Origin: an uncultured Gemmatimonadota bacterium | GTDB taxonomy: Bacteria > Gemmatimonadota > Gemmatimonadetes > Gemmatimonadales > GWC2-71-9 | NCBI GenBank assembly: GCA_946479825.1 | Contig: CAMLHU010000108.1 | Coordinates: 1-7,304, forward strand | DNA: 7,304 bases | Direction of reading: 5' to 3' | Part shown: piece by piece, positions 1 to 5,669 of the stretch | Layout of the letters: every line of letters starts with the position of its first letter | Position numbering within the stretch: the first letter of the stretch is position 1 | The notes under the pieces: generated by a model | Seen by the model: only the letters and a program-made list of their open reading frames with translations | What the model was told of the DNA's origin: nothing | Database searches by the model: none | Position numbers and translations under genes: made by a program

Positions 1-1
1 T

Positions 2-2662
2 ATGCTGGTCGCCGGCATCATCCTGGGCGCCGCCCTGGCGGGCGGAGCTCGTACCGCCACTGACACATCCCTGACGGCCCGCCCGGACGTGGTGCAGACG
101 CTCCGCGCGCGCTCGCCGATCACGATCGACGGCCGGCTCGACGACGCGGCGTGGGCCGATGCGACGCCGGTGAGCGGGTTCGTCCAGCGGCAGCCGGTCG
201 AGGGGAAGGAGCCGAGCGAGCGGACCGAAGTGAAGGTCCTGTTCGACGACGACGCGCTCTACATCGGCGCGCACCTCTATGACGGCCACCCCGATTCCGT
301 GGTCGCCCGGCTGGGCCGGCGCGACGCGATGATCGAGGCCGACAAGTTCACGGTCTTCATCGACTCGTATCACGACGGGCGTTCCGGCTTCTACTTCGGG
401 CTCAACGCGGCGGGCACCCTTTACGACGGGACGCTGTTCAACGACGACTGGGACGACAACAGCTGGGACGGCGTGTGGGAAGGCGTGGCCCGGCGGACGG
501 CCGATGGGTGGGTGGCCGAGTTCCGGATCCCGTTCTCGCAGCTGCGGTTCCGCTCGGTGGCCGACCTGGTGTGGGGGATCGACTTCCGCCGCGACATCGC
601 GCGGAAGAACGAGGACGACTGGCTCGCCTACACGCCGCTCAACGGCAGCGGGTTCGTGTCGCGGTTCCTGCCGCTCGAGGGGCTGTCGGGGATCCGCCCC
701 ACCACGCGGGTGGAGATCCTTCCCTACGTCACCAGCAAGGCGAGCAACGCCCCGCTCGCCGCCGGCGACCCGTTCCACGGCGGCACCGGCACCACCGCCA
801 ACGCCGGCGCCGACTTCAAGGTCGGCCTCGGCGGGCTCACCCTCGACGGCACGGTGAACCCCGACTTCGGCCAGGTGGAGGTGGATCCGGCGGTCGTGAA
901 CCTGAGCGACGTCGAGACGGTGTTCCAGGAGAAGCGGCCGTTCTTCATCGAAGGCGCCAACATCTTCGACGCCTTCGGCCAGGGCGGGTCCAACAACTTC
1001 TGGGGCTTCAACTGGGGCGGCGCGAGCTTCTTCTACACCCGCCGCATCGGCCGGGCGCCGCAGGGCGGCCTGCCGTCCAACGACTTCGCCGACGTGCCGT
1101 CCGCGACGACCATCCTCGGCGCGGCCAAGCTGACCGGCAAGGTCGGCCGCGGCTGGACGGTGGGGGCGCTCAACGCCCTCACCGGCAAGGAGATGGCCCG
1201 CTACTCCCTGAGCGGGGTGCAGGGGCGTGCCGAGGTCGAGCCGCTCACGTACTACGGGGTATACCGGGCGCAGAAGGAGATCGCCGGCGGACGCCAGGGG
1301 ATCGGCTTCATCGGCACGCTCGTGACGCGGAATCGCTCCGACTCCGCGCTCCGCGACGAACTCAACAGCCGGTCCGTCGGCGCCGGCGTGGACGGGTGGA
1401 CCTTCCTCGACCGCGACCGGACCTGGGTGCTGACCGGGTGGACCGGCGTGTCGGACAACGCCGGCGACCCGGCGCGGATGGTGGCGCTGCAGTCCAACTC
1501 GCAGCACTACTTCCAGCGGCCCGACGCGACGGCGTTCCGCCTCGACTCGACGGCGACCCACCTCTTCGGATACGCCGGCCGGATGACGCTCAACAAGCAG
1601 AAGGGGAACGTCCAGTTCAACAGCGCCGTCGGCGTGATCAGCCCCGGGTTCGACGTCCAGGACGCCGGGCTCCTCTGGCGCGCCGACCTGATCAACGCCC
1701 ACGTCGCCACCGGCTACAAGTGGACCACGCCCACCCGGCTCTATCACCTGGCGCGGGCCGACATCGCCGCGTTCCAGAGCTGGGACTACGACGGCGACGT
1801 GACCTGGCGCGGACTCTTCACGATCGGGATGCTCGAGTTCAAGAACTTCTGGCAGCTGAGCTGGAACGGCTCGTACAACCCGCAGTCCATCGACAACCGG
1901 CGCACCCGCGGCGGCCCGGTGATGCTGCACACCGCCGGCGGCGAAGGGGGCATCCACCTGATGACCAACCCCCGGAAGTCGATGTACGCCGGGGTGGACC
2001 TGACCGGCGGGAGCTACTCCCAGGACGACCAGCGCTACTGGTCGCTCGGCGCCGACGTCACCTGGCAGCCGCTCACGAGCCTCTCGGTCGAGGCGGGGCC
2101 GCAGTTCAGCCGGTCGTACACCGGGGCGCAGTACGTCACGGCCTACGCCGACCCGACCGCGACCCTCACCTACGGCAATCGCTACGTGTTCGGCGCCCTG
2201 CAGCAGAACGAGCTCAGCGCGAACATCCGGGCCAACTGGATCTTCTCGCCCAAGCTGAGCCTGCAGCTCTTCGTGCAACCGCTCATCTCGGCGGGCCGGT
2301 ACACGCGGTACAAGGCGCTGGCGCGGCCACGGTCGTACGCCTTCGACCGCTATGACGCGGGGAGCGGCACGACCACGAACTACGGCGACTCGGTCGTGGT
2401 GGACGCCGACGGCGCCGGACCCTCGCCCAGCACCAACCTGGGCCAGCCCGACTTCAACTTCGTCTCGCTCCGCGGCAACGCGGTGCTCCGGTGGGAATAT
2501 CTCCCCGGCTCGACGCTGTATTTCGTCTGGACCCAGTCGCGCGCCGACGCGATCCCGAACGGCGACTTCAACTTCGGGCCCTCGGTCGACCGGCTGACCG
2601 GCACCAAGCCGCAGAACATCTTCGCGGTGAAGGTGAGCTACTGGTGGGCGCCGGGAAGGTGA
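2..2662 (+). CDS. DUF5916 outer-membrane protein with N-terminal CBM9-like domain (start probably outside window)
   Basis: The 886 visible residues begin with a hydrophobic stretch (residues 1-15) typical of a signal peptide core. It lacks the usual Lys/Arg before it, so the true start is probably a few codons left of the window. Residues about 33-210 read as a carbohydrate-binding-module-9-like beta-sandwich: the opening motif TIDGRLDDAAW is at 41-51 and an acidic, Trp-rich stretch (NDDWDDNSWDGVWEG) follows near 147-161. From about 230 the DUF5916 region shows its typical signatures DFGQVEVDPAVVNLSD (288-303), EKRPFF (310-315) and FYTRRIGR (344-351). The rest alternates polar and aromatic residues like outer-membrane beta-strands, ending FAVKVSYWW plus four residues. 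The family's function is not established; an outer-membrane barrel with a surface or periplasmic ligand-binding domain is inferred. Its stop codon TGA (2660-2662) lies in the first unit of a heptamer repeat. Family call is firm; substrate unknown. Confidence 0.9.
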   Translation: MLVAGIILGAALAGGARTATDTSLTARPDVVQTLRARSPITIDGRLDDAAWADATPVSGFVQRQPVEGKEPSERTEVKVLFDDDALYIGAHLYDGHPDSVVARLGRRDAMIEADKFTVFIDSYHDGRSGFYFGLNAAGTLYDGTLFNDDWDDNSWDGVWEGVARRTADGWVAEFRIPFSQLRFRSVADLVWGIDFRRDIARKNEDDWLAYTPLNGSGFVSRFLPLEGLSGIRPTTRVEILPYVTSKASNAPLAAGDPFHGGTGTTANAGADFKVGLGGLTLDGTVNPDFGQVEVDPAVVNLSDVETVFQEKRPFFIEGANIFDAFGQGGSNNFWGFNWGGASFFYTRRIGRAPQGGLPSNDFADVPSATTILGAAKLTGKVGRGWTVGALNALTGKEMARYSLSGVQGRAEVEPLTYYGVYRAQKEIAGGRQGIGFIGTLVTRNRSDSALRDELNSRSVGAGVDGWTFLDRDRTWVLTGWTGVSDNAGDPARMVALQSNSQHYFQRPDATAFRLDSTATHLFGYAGRMTLNKQKGNVQFNSAVGVISPGFDVQDAGLLWRADLINAHVATGYKWTTPTRLYHLARADIAAFQSWDYDGDVTWRGLFTIGMLEFKNFWQLSWNGSYNPQSIDNRRTRGGPVMLHTAGGEGGIHLMTNPRKSMYAGVDLTGGSYSQDDQRYWSLGADVTWQPLTSLSVEAGPQFSRSYTGAQYVTAYADPTATLTYGNRYVFGALQQNELSANIRANWIFSPKLSLQLFVQPLISAGRYTRYKALARPRSYAFDRYDAGSGTTTNYGDSVVVDADGAGPSPSTNLGQPDFNFVSLRGNAVLRWEYLPGSTLYFVWTQSRADAIPNGDFNFGPSVDRLTGTKPQNIFAVKVSYWWAPGR

Positions 2663-2692
2663 ACGGTGAACGGTGAAGGGTGAAGGGTGAAC
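2658..2692. repeat. Heptanucleotide tandem repeat GGTGAAC/G, five units
   Basis: Five consecutive 7-base units are seen: GGTGAAC (2658), GGTGAAC (2665), GGTGAAG (2672), GGTGAAG (2679) and GGTGAAC (2686). Decayed, purine-rich relatives continue to about 2727, for example GATGAAC at 2700-2706. The first unit contains the stop codon of the upstream gene. Because 7 is not a multiple of 3, the TGAs at 2660, 2667, 2674, 2681 and 2688 fall in all three plus-strand frames. Copy number could vary by slippage; this is inferred from the near-perfect tandem structure. Confidence 0.9.
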
Positions 2693-2713
2693 GGGGGAGG
2701 ATGAACGGGGAGG

Positions 2714-2775
2714 GGGAAGAGGGGCGAACAGGCGGACAGGCACACAGGCGGATAGCGCGCCCCCGCCCCCTTCCC
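2714..2775 (+). other. Imperfect inverted repeat, long-loop hairpin between the two plus-strand genes
   Basis: GGGAAGAGGGGCG (2714-2726) can pair with CGCCCCCTTCCC (2764-2775), giving 12 base pairs with one bulged A at 2720 and a 37-base loop that contains the octamer repeat. It lies 51 bp after the stop of the upstream gene and 12 bp before the next start. It could end transcription of the first gene or mask the following promoter. The arms belong to a purine-rich and a pyrimidine-rich tract, where chance pairing is easy, and no clean T-run follows, so confidence is low. Confidence 0.3.
2728..2751. repeat. Octanucleotide tandem repeat ACAGGCGG, three units
   Basis: Three adjacent 8-base units are seen: ACAGGCGG (2728-2735), ACAGGCAC (2736-2743) and ACAGGCGG (2744-2751). 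The middle one differs at its last two bases. This is a different motif and period from the heptamer array just upstream, so the gap carries two independent short tandem repeats. No function can be assigned. Confidence 0.75.
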
Positions 2776-2782
2776 TACCTTT
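2776..2782 (+). promoter_or_regulatory. Promoter-like TACCTTT (-10 candidate) for the lipoprotein gene
   Basis: TACCTTT matches the TAnnTTT pattern known for -10 elements in Bacteroidota; its use here is an inference by analogy. Its last base is five bases before the ATG at 2788, so a transcript starting at normal spacing would begin at or very near the A of the start codon, giving a leaderless mRNA. In agreement, no Shine-Dalgarno sequence precedes the ATG: 2757-2787 is nearly all pyrimidine. No clear upstream -33/-35 element is seen. Confidence 0.4.
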
Positions 2783-2787
2783 CCCCT

Positions 2788-3846
2788 ATGCGCCGCGCCC
2801 CTCTGCTCCTGCTGGTGCTCGCCGCGTGCGGCGGGCCGCCTCCCAAGCCGCTGCCGACGATCACGATCGCGGCGGCGGCCGATTCGCTCAACGTCCCTGA
2901 CCTCGACGTCTCCCAGGCCCGCTGGCTCGGCGGGGAGCGTTGGGCGCTCCTGTCCCAGCTGGGCAACGTGGTCCGGGTGGTGGACTGGTCGAAGCACACG
3001 GTGACCCCGCTCGGCCGGCCGGGCAAGGATTACCAGCACCCCTCGGTCATCTTCACCGCCGGGGACACCCTCTACGTGAACGACTGGGGAATGCGCCGCA
3101 CCACGGCGTGGACCTCCGCCGGCAAGCTCGCCGGCAGCTGGCCGGCTCCGGCGCTCACGGGCGGCGTGCTCCCCTCGGCGCGCGACGGCGCGGGGCGGTT
3201 CTACGCCGAGCAGCGCCCGATGGTCAAGATGGACGGCACCGGGCGGCTCGATTCGGCGGCGGTGGTGCGGTGGAGCCCGGGGGCGGCGAAGCTCGACACG
3301 GTCGCGCACCTGGCGCCGTACACCTTCCAGCAGGTGAACGACGCCGACGGGCAGCGCTATCTCCGGCCGATCTTCAGCGGCGCCGACCTCTGGGGGGTGC
3401 GCCCGTCGGGGGAGATCTGGATCGCGCGGGTGGGGCCGAACCGCCTCGAGGTCCGCGACACGGCCGGCAACTGGCATCGGGGGCCCCGACTCCCGGATGC
3501 GCTCTATCCGGTGACCCGCGAGGACCGCGACTACTACGCCGACGGGTTCCCGGAAGACCAGCGGAGCATCGCGGCGCAGCTGCCGTTCGCCATCGTGAAG
3601 GCGCCGTTCGAGGCGGCCTGGGTGGCGGGAGACGACCGGATCTGGCTCGAGAAGAGCCGGTCGCTCACCGACTCGCTCCGGAGCTACCAGATCCTGGGCG
3701 CCGGCGGCACGGTGGACACGGTGGTGCAGATCAGGAACGCGCGCCGGATCCTGGGGAGCGCCGCCAACGTGCTCCTGGGCGACGAGCAGCTTCCCGGCAC
3801 GGCCGGGTTCCGGATCCTGCGGTTCTGGACCGGCCCCGCGCGCTGA
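2788..3846 (+). CDS. Beta-propeller lipoprotein of unknown function
   Basis: The product is 352 residues. It opens with MRR, a hydrophobic run and the lipobox LAAC with Cys14, so it should be cleaved by signal peptidase II and lipid-anchored. Gly15 after the Cys argues against inner-membrane retention under the E. coli rule. I chose ATG 2788 because the lipoprotein signal starts there; an upstream in-frame ATG at 2680 would add 36 residues read from the repeat and bury the signal. Six short strand-like motifs of the NHL/6-bladed propeller kind are spread through the chain, near residues 48-55 (GGERWALL), 92-98, 134-140, 208-214, 281-287 and 323-330, suggesting one blade each. No catalytic motif is recognisable. 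The gene stands alone between a repeat-rich gap and a convergent operon. The lipoprotein call is firm, the propeller fold probable, the role unknown. Confidence 0.85.
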   Translation: MRRAPLLLLVLAACGGPPPKPLPTITIAAAADSLNVPDLDVSQARWLGGERWALLSQLGNVVRVVDWSKHTVTPLGRPGKDYQHPSVIFTAGDTLYVNDWGMRRTTAWTSAGKLAGSWPAPALTGGVLPSARDGAGRFYAEQRPMVKMDGTGRLDSAAVVRWSPGAAKLDTVAHLAPYTFQQVNDADGQRYLRPIFSGADLWGVRPSGEIWIARVGPNRLEVRDTAGNWHRGPRLPDALYPVTREDRDYYADGFPEDQRSIAAQLPFAIVKAPFEAAWVAGDDRIWLEKSRSLTDSLRSYQILGAGGTVDTVVQIRNARRILGSAANVLLGDEQLPGTAGFRILRFWTGPAR

Positions 3847-3866
3847 TGGTCCGCGTCCCCTGAAAT

Positions 3867-3899
3867 GCGAAGCCCCGGCCGGATCGGCCGGGGCTTCGT
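3867..3899. terminator. GC-rich hairpin between convergent genes, probable two-way terminator
   Basis: CGAAGCCCCGGCC (3868-3880) is perfectly complementary to GGCCGGGGCTTCG (3886-3898). The stem extends inward by a G-C pair (3881/3885) to leave a three-base loop, and outward by a G-U pair (3867/3899). It fills most of the 56-bp gap between the plus-strand stop at 3846 and the minus-strand stop at 3903, so one structure could serve both transcripts. There is no T-run after it on the plus strand and only a short ATTT on the minus strand, so efficiency as an intrinsic terminator is uncertain. Confidence 0.75.
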
Positions 3900-3902
3900 G
3901 CG

Positions 3903-4610
3903 TCAGGGATGCGGGGCGTCCGGCGGTGGGCCTTTCGGCGCGTCCCCGCCCCGCTGGCGGCGTCCCTCCTCGTACCAGCGGCGGGTGATCTCGCCGGCGA
4001 GTTCGCGGTTGCCGAGGCCGAAGGCGAGCCCGACGGCGAGGGCGATGGCGCCGAGGATGAGGATGAACGAGGCGGTGACGATCTCGCCGCCGACGCCCAT
4101 CTGCTCGAGCGCCATGAACACCGAGATCAGCACCACGCCGGCCTTGACCAGCTTGGCGAGGGTCGGCACCCCCTCGAGCGTACCGGCCGAGGCGGCGATG
4201 AGCCCGCGGACGAACTCGCCGACGATGATGCCGATGATGACGATGACGATCCCGGCCACGAGGGTCGGGATGAAGCCGAGCATCACGCCGAACATCTGGC
4301 TGATGCTCTCGAGGCCGAGCGCCGCGCTGGCGAGGAGGATGACGACCAGCATCGCCAGCCAGAAGACCAGCTTCCCGACCGCGTGGACCGGGTCGAGGCC
4401 GCGGCGGGCGCGGTCCACCGCCTCGGTCAGGCCGCGGGCCTCGGCCACGCGGTTGAAGTTGAACTTGAGCAGGAGGCCGTCCACCCAGCGCTCCAGTTGG
4501 CGCGCGAAGAGGAGCCCTGCGAGGAGGATCACGAGGGCCACCACCACGGCGGGGCCCCAGGCCGCGAGGGCGTCGAAGCCGTCGCGGAGCCGCTGCACCA
4601 GTTCGTTCAT
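3903..4610 (-). CDS. Small MscS-related membrane protein (conserved TM-helix family)
   Basis: The product is 235 residues with about five predicted membrane segments near residues 18-37, 79-98, 108-134, 155-172 and 178-199. The last is Gly/Ala-rich and runs into GLAFGLGNRELAGEITRRWY (194-213), a signature of the conserved TM-helix proteins annotated as mechanosensitive ion channel relatives. The cytoplasmic beta-domain of full MscS channels is absent: after the last helix there is only a short basic, then Gly/Pro-rich tail. Channel activity is therefore an inference. The start at 4610 is supported by a Shine-Dalgarno sequence four bases upstream and by the ATGA overlap with the stop of the preceding dehydrogenase gene, which suggests translational coupling. 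The same frame stays open upstream to 5366, but that part lies inside the dehydrogenase gene and has no family resemblance. Last gene of the minus-strand cluster, 4 bp beyond the shared hairpin. Confidence 0.85.
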   Translation of the reverse strand: MNELVQRLRDGFDALAAWGPAVVVALVILLAGLLFARQLERWVDGLLLKFNFNRVAEARGLTEAVDRARRGLDPVHAVGKLVFWLAMLVVILLASAALGLESISQMFGVMLGFIPTLVAGIVIVIIGIIVGEFVRGLIAASAGTLEGVPTLAKLVKAGVVLISVFMALEQMGVGGEIVTASFILILGAIALAVGLAFGLGNRELAGEITRRWYEEGRRQRGGDAPKGPPPDAPHP

Positions 4611-5644
4611 CGGGTCACCTCGAGCACGAGCTTGCCGGTCTGCGCTCCCGAGCGGAGCCGTTCGAAGGCCTGCACCGCCTGGTCCAGCGGCACCACGCGA
4701 TCCACCACCGGCCGGAGCTCCCCCGCCGCGGCGAGTGCCGCGACCGCCCGGTATTCGGCGTGGCTCCCCATCGTGGAGCCGAGGATGGACCACTGGTGCC
4801 AGAAGAGCCGGCGGACGTCGAGCGCCAGGTCGGGGCCGCTGGTGCCCCCGCAGGTGACGAGCCGGCCGCCGCGCGCGAGGCACCGCGTGCTCCGCTCCCA
4901 GGTGGCCTGCCCCACGCTGTCCACCACCACCTCGACGCCGTGCCGCCCGGTGGCCGCCTTGACCGCCGCCACCACGTCCTCCGTGCCGTGGTCCACGACC
5001 ACCTCGGCGCCGAGCATCCGGGCGAGCTCGCGGGTCTCGGCGCGGGAGCTGGTGGCGATGACCCGGGCGCCAAGGTAGGCCGCGATGCGGATCGCGGCCT
5101 GGGCGACGCCGCCCCCTGCCCCCCAGATCAGCACCGTCTCGCCGGCGCGGAGCGCGGCGCGGCTCACGAGCATCCGCCACGCCGTGAGCGCGGCGAGCGA
5201 ATACGCGGCGGCCTCCGACCACGGCATCGCGTCGGGCTTCCGCGCGAGGTTGACCGCCGGCACGGTGACGAGTTCGGCGGCGAAGCCGGAGCGGTGCTCG
5301 CCCATCACGCCGAAGGAGTCGCAGAGCGACTCCTCGCCTGCCTGGCAGGCGGGGCAGCGGCCGCACGAGATGCCCGGGTTGACCATCACCGCGTCGCCGG
5401 GGGCGACGGCGGTCACGCCCTCGCCTACCCGCTCGACGACGCCGGCGGCGTCGGTCCCCACGACGTGCGGGAAGGTGTAGGTGACGCCCTTGAGCCCCTC
5501 GACCACGTACAGGTCGAGGGGGTTGAGCGCCGCCATCCGCACGCGGATCGTCGCCTGCCCGGGGCCGGGGGGCGGCGGTGGCGGCAGGTCCTGGACCTTG
5601 AGGTGCTCGCGGCCGCCGATGGCGGTGAGCGTCAGGGCGCGCAT
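4607..5644 (-). CDS. Zinc-binding medium-chain dehydrogenase / NAD(P)H:quinone reductase-like oxidoreductase
   Basis: The product is 345 residues, normal for the medium-chain dehydrogenase/reductase superfamily, and cytoplasmic. The N-terminal GroES-like domain covers about 1-140 and the Rossmann nucleotide-binding domain about 150-290, with the glycine motif GAGGGVAQAAIRIA at 175-188. A structural-zinc lobe is intact: C94, C97, C100 and C108 in the CxxCxxCx7C pattern. The catalytic-zinc ligands of alcohol dehydrogenases are missing: the usual Cys is Asn41 (ALNPLD) and the usual GHE is GTD (63-65). This points to a quinone-reductase-like or enoyl-reductase-like activity using NAD(P)H; the substrate is unknown. 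The start gives the typical family opening MRALTLT. No good Shine-Dalgarno sequence precedes it; instead a 6-bp GC stem (5665-5670 with 5651-5656) lies in the 25-bp gap after the upstream gene. A run of six prolines (21-26) lies in the N-terminal domain. The stop overlaps the next start as ATGA. Confidence 0.92.
   Translation of the reverse strand: MRALTLTAIGGREHLKVQDLPPPPPPGPGQATIRVRMAALNPLDLYVVEGLKGVTYTFPHVVGTDAAGVVERVGEGVTAVAPGDAVMVNPGISCGRCPACQAGEESLCDSFGVMGEHRSGFAAELVTVPAVNLARKPDAMPWSEAAAYSLAALTAWRMLVSRAALRAGETVLIWGAGGGVAQAAIRIAAYLGARVIATSSRAETRELARMLGAEVVVDHGTEDVVAAVKAATGRHGVEVVVDSVGQATWERSTRCLARGGRLVTCGGTSGPDLALDVRRLFWHQWSILGSTMGSHAEYRAVAALAAAGELRPVVDRVVPLDQAVQAFERLRSGAQTGKLVLEVTR
4615..4621 (-). 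promoter_or_regulatory. Ribosome binding site GAGGTGA of the MscS-related gene
   Basis: On the minus strand GAGGTGA is followed by CCCG and the ATG at 4610. It is fully complementary to the usual 3' end of 16S rRNA. It lies within the last codons of the dehydrogenase gene (Glu-Val-Thr near the C-terminus), so the reading of one gene includes the ribosome site of the next. It decides the start at 4610. Confidence 0.75.
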
Positions 5645-5669
5645 CCGCGCGGCGGGGACGGCCGCCCGC

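Noticed and set aside
475..2355. A 626-residue open frame on the plus strand within the DUF5916 gene
   Set aside because: Arg/Pro/Gly-rich translation without domain features; it is an out-of-frame reading of a high-GC gene whose true frame carries clear family motifs.
2658..2751. Repeat gap as a CRISPR array or attachment site
   Set aside because: Units are 7 and 8 bases and directly tandem, with no spacers; no integrase, transposase or tRNA is nearby.
2680..2787. Start of the lipoprotein gene at the upstream ATG 2680
   Set aside because: It would place 36 repeat-derived polar residues before the signal sequence and abolish the lipoprotein signal.
2638..3477. A 279-residue minus-strand open frame covering the repeat and much of the lipoprotein gene
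   Set aside because: It starts in the repeat region's complement, is His/Arg/Pro-rich, and lies antisense to a gene with a convincing lipobox.
3865..5078. Two long plus-strand open frames opposite the MscS-related and dehydrogenase genes
   Set aside because: Compositionally biased antisense shadows; the minus-strand frames have membrane helices and dehydrogenase motifs.
4611..5366. Upstream in-frame extension of the MscS-related gene, which would give 487 residues
   Set aside because: The extra 252 residues are Arg/Gly-rich and overlap the dehydrogenase in another frame; the ribosome site and ATGA overlap support the start at 4610.
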